Positions 42,736-51,669 are shown, counted from the stretch's first letter. The stretch is 64,000 nucleotides of DNA from Roseobacter insulae (GCF_019375555.1 NZ_JAHXDN010000004.1:186001-250000), one strand, 5' to 3'. Made by a program: numbers and translations. The notes: generated from the letters alone by a model not told the origin.

Positions 42736-43896
42736 ATGGACAAGCTTGATCGTACCCGGGAACTTTTACAACAGCTTGTCGCGTTCCCAACGGTGTCCGC
42801 AGACAGCAACCTCGATCTGATAGCCTTCGCTGCCGCACGACTTCGCGCGCTCAACGCGGATATTGACATCATGGCCTCCCCCTGCGGGACCAAGGCAAAT
42901 CTTTTCGCCACCTTCGGGCCTCTTCGCGATGGCGGCATCCTGCTATCCGGGCACAGCGATGTCGTGCCCACAACCGATCAGGACTGGCGCTCGGATCCAT
43001 TCGTAATGACCGAACGGGAGGGCAGGCTCTACGGCCGCGGAACCTGCGATATGAAAGGGTTCATAGCGGCCGTGCTAGCTGTGGCGCCGGACGTCGCGGC
43101 GCGGGTCAAAGACCGTCCCGTGCACATCGCGCTGACCTACGACGAGGAGACCGGCTGCCTTGGTGCGCAACATCTGGCCCGGATACTTCAGGAAAAAGAC
43201 CTGACACCCGACATTGCGGTGATTGGCGAGCCAACCGAGATGCGCGTCATCGAAGGTCACAAGGGCTGTTACGAATACACGACTCATTTTCGCGGATTGG
43301 AAGGCCACGGGTCAGCGCCTGACCTTGGCGTGAACGCGGTGGAATTTGCGGTGCGCTACGTCAGTCGTCTGTTGGAGCTTAAGGACCAGCTGCGCGGCAT
43401 GGCCCCCGTGGACAGCCGGTTCCACCCCCCTTGGACAACGGTGAACGTGGGGGCGCTGAGGGGCGGCATCGCCCATAATGTCATCGCCTCGAAAGCGCAG
43501 ATCGACTGGGAGATGCGGCCCGTGACCCCATCGGATGCCGACTTTGTGAAGTCCGCGCTCCGGGACTATTGCACGGCGGAGCTGCTGCCCCGAATGCGCG
43601 CCGGTCACCCTGACGCCGCGATCGAGCTTGAAGTCATCGGGGAGGTGGCCGGGCTGATCCCCACCGACACCAACGAAGCGCGCCGGATCATCAGCGAACT
43701 TACCGGGGCAAACGGCGCGGATCTCGTTGCTTTCGGCACCGAAGCCGGCATCTTTCAGGCACTTGGCACGGATGTTGTTGTCTGCGGCCCGGGCTCCATC
43801 GAACAGGCGCATAAGGCGGATGAGTTCGTATCACTGGATCAGCTTTCGAAATGCCTGAAAATGCTGACAGGGCTGGTGGATAAACTCGATGCGTAA
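42736..43896 (+). CDS. M20-family deacetylase, acetylornithine-deacetylase (ArgE)-like
   Basis: 386 aa. Di-zinc M20 peptidase fold: LLSGHSDVVPTTDQDWRSDPF (metal His and Asp), YGRGTCDMKGFIAAVL (bridging Asp), ALTYDEETGCLGAQ (catalytic Glu pair), GTEAGIFQALGTDVVVCGPGSIEQAHKADEF (metal His). Removes acyl groups from N-acetyl amino acids. Position after a DoeA-like gene suggests N-acetyl-diaminobutyrate, a job done by the unrelated DoeB in described pathways. Confidence 0.9.
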   Translation: MDKLDRTRELLQQLVAFPTVSADSNLDLIAFAAARLRALNADIDIMASPCGTKANLFATFGPLRDGGILLSGHSDVVPTTDQDWRSDPFVMTEREGRLYGRGTCDMKGFIAAVLAVAPDVAARVKDRPVHIALTYDEETGCLGAQHLARILQEKDLTPDIAVIGEPTEMRVIEGHKGCYEYTTHFRGLEGHGSAPDLGVNAVEFAVRYVSRLLELKDQLRGMAPVDSRFHPPWTTVNVGALRGGIAHNVIASKAQIDWEMRPVTPSDADFVKSALRDYCTAELLPRMRAGHPDAAIELEVIGEVAGLIPTDTNEARRIISELTGANGADLVAFGTEAGIFQALGTDVVVCGPGSIEQAHKADEFVSLDQLSKCLKMLTGLVDKLDA

Positions 43897-44581
43897 TCGG
43901 TCGCCCGAAAGGTCGCCCGCGGACGGGCCGCTCTCGGTCAGGGATCGGCACGCGGCCATCCACCATCAGATCCGCCAACGCATCTGTCTGCTCAGCTACC
44001 CTCCGGGCACAAGGCTGTCCGAAACCAGTCTTGCGTCGGAATTCGGCACCAGCCGCACACCTGTGCGTCGGGTTCTGGCCCGGCTGGAAGACGAGGGCCT
44101 TGTGCAATCCGTGCATGGTGTCGGTACAATTGTCACCGATGCAGATATTGGCGCGCTCGAACAGGTGTATCACCTGCGCGTCGAACTTACCGGGTTGATG
44201 GGGCGACTTGACCCGGTCGTGCCGGACGTCGCTTTTGTCGAGCGCTTTGAACGATTGGTGACACGCGGTCGCGAGATCATCGACACTGGCACCCCCCACG
44301 AATTCACCCGGTTTGACATGGACGTTTTCCAAACCCTGTTGCAGTTGACCGCAAATATCCCGCTGCGCGCGGTGCTTGAGCGGCTATACTACCAGACCAA
44401 GCGGATCTGGCTGCAGGCAGCGATCGAAGCGCATCTTGACCTGAAGGAAGAATTTCGCATTTTCCATCATGAGCTCGAAGCGCTGCTTCAGGCGCTGCGG
44501 TCAAACGACATCGAAGCGGCCGCGCATATTCAGCGCGCACATATCTCCATGAGCTTCAAGCGCTTGCAGCAAAACAGCTGA
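43889..44581 (+). CDS. GntR-family transcriptional regulator (FadR/VanR subfamily)
   Basis: 230 aa. Winged helix at residues 20-85 (IRQRICLLSYPPGTRLSETSLASEFGTSRTPVRRVLARLEDEGLV), then an all-helical FCD-type effector domain (LEQVYHLRVELTGLMGRL, FHHELEALLQALRSNDIEAAAHIQRAHI). Overlaps the M20 gene end by 8 bp, so it is part of the operon. It differs from EnuR, the MocR-type regulator of known roseobacter ectoine loci. Confidence 0.9.
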   Translation: MRNRSPERSPADGPLSVRDRHAAIHHQIRQRICLLSYPPGTRLSETSLASEFGTSRTPVRRVLARLEDEGLVQSVHGVGTIVTDADIGALEQVYHLRVELTGLMGRLDPVVPDVAFVERFERLVTRGREIIDTGTPHEFTRFDMDVFQTLLQLTANIPLRAVLERLYYQTKRIWLQAAIEAHLDLKEEFRIFHHELEALLQALRSNDIEAAAHIQRAHISMSFKRLQQNS

Positions 44582-44666
44582 AAGCCCGCGGATCTTGCCG
44601 ACCCAAGAGCACGCGGCTGCGAAAATGCACGATCTGCAGCGGCCTGTTCGCCCCCGAGCAGGTTCA

Positions 44667-45221
44667 TCAACTTCTCAACAGAGTGATTGCGGTGGCCTTT
44701 GCCTCTGCCGCGGACGCTTCGGCATGGGACATGGCTGCAACCACGATTGCGCCTTCCTTCAGGATCAGAAGCTGTCTGGCAACGCGATGCGGGTCTGACA
44801 GCCCGGCGTCGCGTGCAAGCTTCTCGAAGTGATCGACCAGCAATCGCTTGTGTTCATATGCCTGCACGTTGATGGCATGTTCGCGTTCCTGGAACTCCGC
44901 ACTCGCCTTGATGAACATACAGCCCTTGAAACCGTCCTCGACAAACCATTCACCGAGTGCGTCGAACATCGCCAGCAGCTGGTCGCCCGGCGTCTCCGCC
45001 AACTCCTCCATCCGCCTGTAGAGCCAATTGCGAAAGTTCTCGTCCCGCAAACGAAGCACGGCCAGAACCAGCTCTTCCTTGGTCCTGAAGTGTTTGTAGA
45101 TTGATGTCTTGGACACCCCCGTTTCCTTGGCCACCAAGTCCATCCCGGTGGCGTGAAATCCGTTTCGATAAAACAGAAGCAGTGCTTTTCGAATCAATTC
45201 GGCGCGCTTGTTTTGGCTCAT
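44667..45221 (-). CDS. TetR-family transcriptional regulator
   Basis: 184 aa. HTH at residues 8-55 (ALLLFYRNGFHATGMDLVAKETGVSKTSIYKHFRTKEELV), then a ligand-binding helical domain with GDQLLAMFDALGEWF and GCMFIKASAEF. Resembles YxaF/LmrA-type regulators. Divergent from the truncated hydrolase gene; three similar palindromic elements lie in the shared 210-bp intergenic region. Confidence 0.9.
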   Translation of the reverse strand: MSQNKRAELIRKALLLFYRNGFHATGMDLVAKETGVSKTSIYKHFRTKEELVLAVLRLRDENFRNWLYRRMEELAETPGDQLLAMFDALGEWFVEDGFKGCMFIKASAEFQEREHAINVQAYEHKRLLVDHFEKLARDAGLSDPHRVARQLLILKEGAIVVAAMSHAEASAAEAKATAITLLRS

Positions 45222-45234
45222 GAGGCTTCTCCGG

Positions 45235-45250
45235 TTAACTGATCAGTAAA
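45235..45250. promoter_or_regulatory. TetR-type operator 1 (near the TetR gene start)
   Basis: TTAACTGATCAGTAAA; the core ACTGATCAGT is a perfect 10-bp palindrome. Located 14 bases before the TetR start codon; likely autorepression site. Confidence 0.65.
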
Positions 45251-45367
45251 TATTTTTCATGCACAAAGAAGTCAAGCAACACACTATACATGAATGGTTT
45301 TTATTCAAAATCACTGCAACGCAGGTGTACCCTCGCACGCCACTTAGCTAAAATTCCCTTGATTTCA

Positions 45368-45415
45368 TTAACAGATCGGTCCACATTCATCTCACGACAT
45401 TAACCGACCTGTTAA
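45368..45415. promoter_or_regulatory. TetR-type operators 2 and 3 before the hydrolase gene
   Basis: TTAACAGATCGGT (45368-45380) and TTAACCGACCTGTTAA (45400-45415). The second, read on the other strand, is TTAACAGGTCGGTTAA, so both share TTAAC-A-G-R-TCGGT with operator 1 (TTAACTGATCAGT). They also form an inverted pair with one mismatch in 13. Sixteen bases before the start codon of the next gene. Confidence 0.65.
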
Positions 45416-45431
45416 CCTCGGGAGCCTCGCC

Positions 45432-45884
45432 ATGAAAAAACTCCATATTGCCTTGCCCGCTGTCTTGGCCTGCGCCGCGTTTGGCGTGGCCGCAGCCATT
45501 GGCTCGATGGAGACTGACGGGCTTGAAGGCTCCGGTGCCGACTGGCTGGCCCAATACAAGCCGTACATCGAGGATGGCGAAACCATGGTCACCGGTCCCC
45601 ACAAGGTGTTTGGCCCCGAAACCAACGATCTGGTTCCGCAGCTGCGAAAGCGTGGCATTGACAAGGTCGTCCTTGCCGGAATGTCGGCCAACCTGTGCAC
45701 CGAGAGCCACATGCGCGAACTTCAGGAACAGGGGTTCGAGGTCATGGTCGTGACCGATGCCACGGCGGCAGCACAACTACCCGATCTTGATGGCTATGCC
45801 GCCGCACTCACCAACTTCCGCATGATCGCAAGCCATTTCGCCGACACGGACACCGTTGTCTCCGCCCTGCGAAACGCCCACTGA
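45432..45884 (+). CDS. Isochorismatase-like hydrolase, internally shortened, with signal peptide
   Basis: 150 aa. Signal peptide [20 protein letters not shown] is followed almost at once by the second half of a cysteine-hydrolase (isochorismatase) domain: [45 protein letters not shown] (nucleophile Cys) and DATAAA. Full-length relatives have about 90-110 residues in between, including the catalytic Asp and, in many, the cis-peptide Lys. So this looks like an in-frame internal deletion. It has an intact frame and a good ribosome site (GGGAG), so it may still be made, perhaps inactive. Confidence 0.75.
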   Translation: MKKLHIALPAVLACAAFGVAAAIGSMETDGLEGSGADWLAQYKPYIEDGETMVTGPHKVFGPETNDLVPQLRKRGIDKVVLAGMSANLCTESHMRELQEQGFEVMVVTDATAAAQLPDLDGYAAALTNFRMIASHFADTDTVVSALRNAH

Positions 45885-45969
45885 TCCCCCCGGGGTTCGC
45901 CCCGTTCCCAACCGGCTGATCCTCTGCCTCCCTCGTCGCCGGTTGGGAAAAAACCGACAGGAAAACAAT

Positions 45970-46437
45970 ATGCCAGATCGCCCCCCCTTGCCGCCCTTCA
46001 CACACCAGTCCGCCCTGAAAAAGGTGCGCGCCGCCGAAGACGCCTGGAACAGCCGCAACCCCGATATTGTCACGCCCGCCTATTCCGACGACAGCCGCTG
46101 GCGAAACCGGGCTGAATTTCTCTCCGGCCACGACCAGATTCACGCGTTCTTGACCCGCAAATGGTCGCGTGAACTGGACTACCGCCTCATCAAAGGATTG
46201 TGGACATTTGCGGACAATCGCATCGCGGTGCGCTTCGCCTATGAATGGCACGATGATAGGGGCCAATGGTTTCGGTCGTTTGGCAACGAAAACTGGGAGT
46301 TCGCACCCGATGGCCGGATGCGCCGCCGGGTCGCGTCAATAAACGACCTGTCGATCCGCGCACAGGACCGCCTGTTTGACTGGCCTCTCGGGCCGCGACC
46401 CGAAGACCATCCCGGCCTTGAGCAACTCGACCTTTAG
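45970..46437 (+). CDS. DUF1348 (SnoaL-like) protein
   Basis: 155 aa from ATG 45970. One DUF1348 domain: [80 protein letters not shown]. Cystatin/NTF2-like fold; function unknown, often beside TetR regulators and pyridoxamine-oxidase-like flavoproteins. Ten bases before the next gene. Confidence 0.88.
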   Translation: MPDRPPLPPFTHQSALKKVRAAEDAWNSRNPDIVTPAYSDDSRWRNRAEFLSGHDQIHAFLTRKWSRELDYRLIKGLWTFADNRIAVRFAYEWHDDRGQWFRSFGNENWEFAPDGRMRRRVASINDLSIRAQDRLFDWPLGPRPEDHPGLEQLDL

Positions 46438-46447
46438 GAGGTGTCAC

Positions 46448-47068
46448 ATGGCTGTATCCTTTGCAAAACTCGCCTTCACACCGGACGTACGCGACCAGCA
46501 GGACCGCCTCGGGTCGGGCCACTACGCCAAGTTTCTGTCGCCGGATCGGGTCGGCGGCTCCTGCCTTGGCGCTGACGAGACGGCGTTCATTCAGGCGCGT
46601 GACGGTTTTTACCAGGCCACAGTATCCGCAACCGGCTGGCCCTATGTGCAGTTTCGTGGCGGCGCTGCAGGCTTCCTGCGGGTGCTCGACGACAAAACGA
46701 TCGCCTATGCCGACCTGCGCGGCAATCGCCAGTACATCAGCCTGGGCAATCTGTCCGGCAACGACCGCATTTCACTGATCCTGATGGACTATCCGAACGC
46801 CCGGCGGCTCAAGATCTGGGGGCGTGCAAAGATGCTTGAACCGATCCCGGCGGACTGGGCGGACCAGAGCGCTGAAGGGATCGCCGCCAAGGCAGAGCGG
46901 CTTGTGGTGATCCATGTAGAGGCCTTTGACTGGAACTGCCCGCAGCATATTCCCCGCCGTTTCACGGATTCTGAGGCTCTCCGAAAAGTCGAGGAACTTG
47001 AGGCCGAGGCAGCCGAGCTCCGCGCCGCGCTGATGTTGGCGCATGTTACGCCGACGCGCCCCACCTAA
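46448..47068 (+). CDS. Pyridoxamine 5'-phosphate oxidase-fold flavin protein
   Basis: 206 aa from ATG 46448 after GGAGG. Split-barrel flavin-binding domain: FIQARDGFYQATVSATGWPYVQFRGG, LRVLDDKTIAYADLRGNRQYISLGNL, ISLILMDYPNARRLKIWGRAKML, with a C-terminal helix. Likely FMN- or F420-type reductase/oxidase of unknown substrate. Probably in one operon with the preceding two genes under TetR. Confidence 0.88.
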   Translation: MAVSFAKLAFTPDVRDQQDRLGSGHYAKFLSPDRVGGSCLGADETAFIQARDGFYQATVSATGWPYVQFRGGAAGFLRVLDDKTIAYADLRGNRQYISLGNLSGNDRISLILMDYPNARRLKIWGRAKMLEPIPADWADQSAEGIAAKAERLVVIHVEAFDWNCPQHIPRRFTDSEALRKVEELEAEAAELRAALMLAHVTPTRPT

Positions 47069-47251
47069 CCCTTCAACCGCGGGCCGCCTGTTTTAGAACA
47101 GGGCTGCAAAACAGCTGCTCCATCAGGGCGTCAGGTCACCATACCGGAGGCCGGGGGCGCACTTGTTTCGGTCGCGGAAAGCGCCCGCGGCACTGCCTGA
47201 TCAACCTGCGAAATGCGATGTTTGCCCGTGCCGGGACATAGCTGCTGGCCG

Positions 47252-48388
47252 CTATCTTTCGGCGGGCAGCGTGCCAGCTCCTGAATGGTCGGCTGTCATG
47301 GCCCCAAGATCACAGAGACCGGTCTGAGCCATAGCGATGCTCATCTCTTCGCTCAACACATCCCACAATTGCGCCAACCCGGCCTCTCCGCCCGCGGCCA
47401 TTGCAAATTGCAGGATTCGACCGAAGAAAGTGAAATCCGCGCCGGCGGCCATTGCTTTCAAGGCATCCTCTCCGGACCGAAGCCCGCTGTCAAAGAACAG
47501 CGGGTAGTCCGGGCCAAGCGCTGCGCGCATCGCAGGCAGCATGGCAAAGGGCGACGGGGCGCTTTCCAATTGGCGGGCACCGTGACTTGAGACCTGAATA
47601 CCATCAACGCCTGCGGCTTTCAGGGCCACGGCGTCTTCGACATCCAACACCCCCTTCACAACCAGATTGCCTGACCAGGTATCCCGCAACCGGTTCAGCG
47701 TGTCCCACGTTGCGCGGGCCCGGCTTTCGGTGCGGTCGAATTCAAATCCGTCCATCTCGAAATTCGCCATTTGTGGCTTGCCGTGCAGCAGCGCGGAAAC
47801 GGACCAGCGGGGATGCAGCGCAAAGTCGATGAACTGGCGCGGGCCGATTTTAAACGGCATCTTGAAGCCATGCCGTAGTTCGCGCGGGCGGCGCCCTACC
47901 TCGGGGACATCCACGGTCAGGACAAGCGTGTCGTAGCCAGCGTTCTTGGCCCGATCGACCAGCTTGAAGGTTCCCACGCCGTCGCCGCTGAAATAAAGCT
48001 GGAACCACGCATTTCCCTGAGCCACCTCGATGATCTTTTCCATCGGTGTCGAGGCCACGGTGGAAACACCGTGAGGCACTTGATATCTGGCCGCAAGCCG
48101 CGCCAGCATCAGGTCAGCACCGGGGGCAGAGAGGTTGCACATGCCCATCGGCGCAATCCCGAACGGGCGCTTGGTCAGCTTGCCAAACACGGATATGCCA
48201 AGCGCCCGCGCGCTCACATCCCGCAGGATGCGGGGCCGCAGGGTTGCCTGATCGAGGGCGGCACGATTGCGTGCCGCACCAGTTTCCTGCCCCGCGGCCC
48301 CGTCGATGTAATCGAACACCATCCACGGCAGACGACGGCGTGCCAGCCGGCGGGCGTCCTCGGCGGAGTGGATGGCGTCGGCGCTCAT
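47252..48388 (-). CDS. slcD: FMN-dependent alpha-hydroxy-acid dehydrogenase; sulfolactate dehydrogenase SlcD-like
   Basis: 378 aa. Lactate-dehydrogenase/glycolate-oxidase family: VFDYIDGAAGQETGAARN, FGIAPMGMCNLSAPGADLMLARLAA, AWFQLYFSGDG, VVKGVLDVEDAVALKAAGVDGIQVSSHGARQLE (catalytic His), FFDSGLRSGEDALKAMAAGADF. In DHPS and sulfolactate loci of roseobacters SlcD oxidises sulfolactate to sulfopyruvate. It starts one base into the comE stop, the last gene of the DHPS operon. Confidence 0.8.
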   Translation of the reverse strand: MSADAIHSAEDARRLARRRLPWMVFDYIDGAAGQETGAARNRAALDQATLRPRILRDVSARALGISVFGKLTKRPFGIAPMGMCNLSAPGADLMLARLAARYQVPHGVSTVASTPMEKIIEVAQGNAWFQLYFSGDGVGTFKLVDRAKNAGYDTLVLTVDVPEVGRRPRELRHGFKMPFKIGPRQFIDFALHPRWSVSALLHGKPQMANFEMDGFEFDRTESRARATWDTLNRLRDTWSGNLVVKGVLDVEDAVALKAAGVDGIQVSSHGARQLESAPSPFAMLPAMRAALGPDYPLFFDSGLRSGEDALKAMAAGADFTFFGRILQFAMAAGGEAGLAQLWDVLSEEMSIAMAQTGLCDLGAMTADHSGAGTLPAER

Positions 48389-48942
48389 CAGGCCTGAACG
48401 GCCTTCATGAAGCGATCCCTTATCACGACCGGGTCCATGGTGATCACCGGCAGCTTGATATTGCCGCTGTCACACTTGCAGACGATGATCGTCATCTCGT
48501 CACTGTCGATGGCGCTTTGCAGAACGGGCCCAAGGTCCTTGTCCTGCACCTCGATCACGTTATCGCAGCCGCAGGCTTTGGCCACGGATGTCAGCGATGT
48601 CTTGCGCCCCGCATAGGTCGGCTGGTCGCCGGTGGACCCATATGATCCGTTATCGATGATCAGCAGGGTGTAGTTGCCCGTCGCGTTATTGGCGATGGTT
48701 GGCAGGGTGCCCAGATTGGTCAGAACCGAGCCGTCCCCATCGATGGAAATGACAGGTTTGTCCTGTGCAAGGGCCAGACCGAACCCGATTGAGGATGACA
48801 GCCCCATCGTGCCCAGCATGTAAAAGTTGGTTGGCTGGTCGTCGATCATATGCAATTCCTGGCTGGGCAGGCCGATATTGCAGACGACAAGGTGATCACG
48901 GATGATCGGCGCAATTTCTTTAAGAATTTCAGAACGGATCAT
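48388..48942 (-). CDS. comE: Sulfopyruvate decarboxylase beta (TPP-binding) subunit
   Basis: 184 aa from ATG 48942 (ATGA overlap with comD). ThDP-binding domain: TMGLSSSIGFGLALAQ, ISIDGDGSVLTNLGTLPTIAN and NYTLLIIDNGSYGSTGDQPT, the GDG...N thiamine-pyrophosphate motif. With ComD it decarboxylates 3-sulfopyruvate to sulfoacetaldehyde. Confidence 0.9.
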   Translation of the reverse strand: MIRSEILKEIAPIIRDHLVVCNIGLPSQELHMIDDQPTNFYMLGTMGLSSSIGFGLALAQDKPVISIDGDGSVLTNLGTLPTIANNATGNYTLLIIDNGSYGSTGDQPTYAGRKTSLTSVAKACGCDNVIEVQDKDLGPVLQSAIDSDEMTIIVCKCDSGNIKLPVITMDPVVIRDRFMKAVQA

Positions 48943-49445
48943 TGGTCGCCATAGCCTCCCCAGAAGTTGGCATCCGTCAGGATCGCCACGGGTTTGTTGC
49001 ACATGAAGGTGTATTTCAGGATCATGTCGAACTCTTCGACATCCGACTGCTTGTGGAAATGGTACGTCGGGATATTCATCTGGGCGAGCAGCGCCTTGGT
49101 GTGCACTGCCATTTCCACCTGACAGGCCACCGGCTCACGCAGTTCCCCCCGGTATGAGATCAGCATCGGCAGCGGCATCCGGTAATACTGGATCAACGTG
49201 GCGAGCGTGTTGATTGTCACCCCGATGGCCGTGTTCTGCATGATGATCGCCGGCCGTTTGCCGCCCATCCATGCACCCGCGCAAAGCCCCATACCCTCGT
49301 CTTCCTTGTTGGAAGGGATGTGGAAGATATCGTCACGTTGATCGATCTCCTCGATCACACCGGCCAGCTGTTTGCATGGCACTGTGGTGATGAAAGAGAC
49401 ATCATTCGCAACAAGATCGCCCGCGATCTTCTTGTCGATATTCAT
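48939..49445 (-). CDS. comD: Sulfopyruvate decarboxylase alpha subunit
   Basis: 168 aa from ATG 49445 (AAAGG upstream; an ATG ten codons earlier is also in frame). Pyrimidine-binding domain: VSFITTVPCKQLAGVIEEI, FHIPSNKEDEGMGLCAGAWMGGKRPAIIMQNTAIGV (catalytic Glu). Split alpha/beta genes as in Ruegeria and Methanocaldococcus. First of the comDE pair. Confidence 0.9.
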   Translation of the reverse strand: MNIDKKIAGDLVANDVSFITTVPCKQLAGVIEEIDQRDDIFHIPSNKEDEGMGLCAGAWMGGKRPAIIMQNTAIGVTINTLATLIQYYRMPLPMLISYRGELREPVACQVEMAVHTKALLAQMNIPTYHFHKQSDVEEFDMILKYTFMCNKPVAILTDANFWGGYGDQ

Positions 49446-49492
49446 AGTGAGGTTGCCTTTCTGATAAGACGCCAAAAGCGCCTGTTTGGGAA

Positions 49493-49903
49493 TTAAGAGG
49501 TTCGGTGCACGTGCACAGCGCAGGGCGCGTGGCGAACGACACGTGATGCGGTCGAGCCCAGAAAGTAGTCGCTGAGCCCGGGCTTGTGAGATCCGATAAC
49601 GATACAGTCAAATCCATTGGCTGCCGCGTAATCGATAATGGTGCGGGCTGTATGACCGGTCACAAGTTCACCGGAGACACCGCTGACGTCTTTCAGTTTT
49701 TCGTTAAGCTGGGCGCGGGCCCGTTTTAGGCCCTCCTCGATGGCATTCTCGTCTAGATAGGCTTTCACCGATCCTTGCGGCGCCTCGTGGACGTGAAGGG
49801 CCGCGATCTCGCCGCCCTCGGCGCAAAGCGCTTCCGCGATTTTCAGTGTCTGGGGCGAAATGCCGTGATCGAGCGCCATCGGAACCAGAATTTTCTTGTA
49901 CAT
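49493..49903 (-). CDS. Universal stress protein, UspA family
   Basis: 136 aa. KILVPMALDHGISPQTLKIAEALC, ALHVHEAPQGS and the C-terminal ATP-binding block GFDCIVIGSHKPGLSDYFLGSTASRVVRHAPCAVHV, matching G-x2-G-x9-G-S/T. A stress protein in the DHPS operon is unusual; TRAP-linked USPs (TeaD type) bind ATP and modulate transporter activity in Halomonas, so a role in regulating HpsKLM is plausible. Confidence 0.9.
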   Translation of the reverse strand: MYKKILVPMALDHGISPQTLKIAEALCAEGGEIAALHVHEAPQGSVKAYLDENAIEEGLKRARAQLNEKLKDVSGVSGELVTGHTARTIIDYAAANGFDCIVIGSHKPGLSDYFLGSTASRVVRHAPCAVHVHRTS

Positions 49904-49930
49904 CGTCGGTCTCCCGTTAGTGGATTTACT

Positions 49931-50911
49931 TCAGCCCCAAGGGGTCAGGATGATTTTCGGAGCAGCCACCTGACCTGCGCGCAGGTCCCTGAAAGCGGTG
50001 AACCCGTCGGACAGGGCGCGGGTTTCGAACCAGTTCAGGGGTCCCAGCCGACCGTCGAAGATGGCCTGTGCCGTATCGCGAAAATCCTGCGCGGTGTAGG
50101 TATAGGTGCCAATAAAGGTGATTTCCTGCAATGTCATTCGGCGAATATCCAGTCCTCCCAAATCCTCGCCCAACCCAACATGTGCGATCACCCCGCCCGG
50201 CGCTGCCAAGGCCGAGGCCACCTCGCGCGTTGCGGCATAGCCAACCGCGTCGATGATCAGATCATAGGCGCCATCCGCTTTTGCCACCGCTTTCTGGCCG
50301 CAGTTTTCGGCAAGGAAGGCCCGTCGAGCGTCGTTCGGTTCCGCAATCGTGATGTCCGTGACCCCCATGGCCCGCAGCGCCAGCGCCGCCGCCAGTCCGA
50401 TGGCACCCCCGCCGATCACCAGCGCCGGCACATCCGGCGCGGTGACCAGCGCACCCAGGGCAAGGCGCGCGGCATGCCAGCTCACGGCAAGGGGTTCCGC
50501 CAGGGCCGCTTTTGACAAGGGCACATCGTCCGGGACCGTCACAAGATTGCTGTCCGGCATCGCGATGTATTGCGCAAACGCCCCTTCGCGGGGCGGCATG
50601 GAGATGATCTGCCGGTCGGCACACAGGTTTTCACGCCCCGATCTACAGGCCCGGCATGTACCACAATTGACCAAAGGGTTGACCGTGACACGCGCGCCGT
50701 CGCGCGGCCCGCCCGCAATCACACCAGCGGCTTCGTGACCAAGAATAAGCGGTGCCGGACGCCGTGCATCATGCCCCAGATAGGCATGCATATCCGAGCC
50801 ACAGACGCCAACGGCCTCGACCTTGATCAGGTGTTCGCCATCACGCACCAGGGCATCGGGCACATCGCGGAATGCCAACTGCTCCACACCCTCGTAAACC
50901 AGAGCTTTCAT
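49931..50911 (-). CDS. hpsP: Zinc-type alcohol dehydrogenase, DHPS 2-dehydrogenase (HpsP)
   Basis: 326 aa, medium-chain dehydrogenase. Catalytic zinc Cys in VGVCGSDMHAYLGHD, structural-zinc Cys cluster CGTCRACRSGRENLC, GHEAAGVI, Rossmann VIGGGAIGLAAALAL. In Cupriavidus and Ruegeria the hpsNOP set has two 2-dehydrogenases that epimerise (S)- to (R)-DHPS via the ketone. Order hpsN-hpsO-hpsP is retained here. ATGA overlap with hpsO. Confidence 0.75.
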   Translation of the reverse strand: MKALVYEGVEQLAFRDVPDALVRDGEHLIKVEAVGVCGSDMHAYLGHDARRPAPLILGHEAAGVIAGGPRDGARVTVNPLVNCGTCRACRSGRENLCADRQIISMPPREGAFAQYIAMPDSNLVTVPDDVPLSKAALAEPLAVSWHAARLALGALVTAPDVPALVIGGGAIGLAAALALRAMGVTDITIAEPNDARRAFLAENCGQKAVAKADGAYDLIIDAVGYAATREVASALAAPGGVIAHVGLGEDLGGLDIRRMTLQEITFIGTYTYTAQDFRDTAQAIFDGRLGPLNWFETRALSDGFTAFRDLRAGQVAAPKIILTPWG

Positions 50912-51669
50912 TTTGCCGTAAACCCCCCATCAACCATCAGGATTTGCCCGGTCACATAGCTGGATGCATCGGAACATAACAACAGCAAGGGTCCATCGAT
51001 ATCTTCCAACCGGCCATTACGCCCGACGCAGGTCTGGCTGGCATTGCGCGCCGCCCGCTCTGGGTCTTCGAAAACAGCCTGTGTCAGTTCGGTAGGAAAG
51101 AACCCGGGCCCGATGGCATTGACCGTGATGCCATGCGGGGACCACGCTTCGGCCATAGCGCGCGTCAGTTGCCCGATCCCGGCTTTGGTTGCCCCGTAAG
51201 CAATGCCGCCGGGAAAGGCCCGCGTGGTCTGAAGCGAAGCGAAATTTACGATCCGGCCCCACCCCTTGTCTTTCATTGTGGGCACCATGGCCTGACTGAT
51301 GAAAAATGGTGCCGACAAATTGAGCGCGAGTGTCTGGTCCCATCCCTCGTCCGTCACCTCATCGGCGGCCTGGCGTGTGTTGATGCCCGCGGCATGGACC
51401 ACGATGTCCGGCGGACCGAAGGGCGCCGACACTGCATCGCGCAGGGCACCAACCGCTGCACGGTCCGCGACATCCGCGGTTACCGTCGCCGCGCGCGCTC
51501 CGATTTCTTCGGCCAGGCTGTCCAACGGGTCCTGTCGCCTTGCGACACCGACAACACGCGCACCGGCACCGGCAAGTGCCAGGGCGGCACGCCGTCCCAA
51601 CCCGGAACTTGCCCCGGTGATGCAAGCCACCCGACCTGTGAGGTCGAAAAGCGAGCGTGGATCAGCCAT
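50908..51669 (-). CDS. hpsO: Short-chain dehydrogenase, DHPS 2-dehydrogenase (HpsO)
   Basis: 253 aa from ATG 51669 (8-bp overlap with hpsN). SDR motifs: ITGASSGLGRRAAL, VHAAGIN, NFASLQTT, YGATKAGIGQLTRAM. Acts with HpsP on the C2 hydroxyl of DHPS. Gene letters follow the order described for Cupriavidus pinatubonensis and Ruegeria pomeroyi; I cannot verify which isomer each enzyme takes. Confidence 0.75.
   Translation of the reverse strand: MADPRSLFDLTGRVACITGASSGLGRRAALALAGAGARVVGVARRQDPLDSLAEEIGARAATVTADVADRAAVGALRDAVSAPFGPPDIVVHAAGINTRQAADEVTDEGWDQTLALNLSAPFFISQAMVPTMKDKGWGRIVNFASLQTTRAFPGGIAYGATKAGIGQLTRAMAEAWSPHGITVNAIGPGFFPTELTQAVFEDPERAARNASQTCVGRNGRLEDIDGPLLLLCSDASSYVTGQILMVDGGFTAK

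Noticed and set aside
47087..47102. CCTGTTTTAGAACAGG hairpin after the pyridoxamine-oxidase-like gene
   Set aside because: Only a 6-bp stem with no T-run; too weak to call a terminator.
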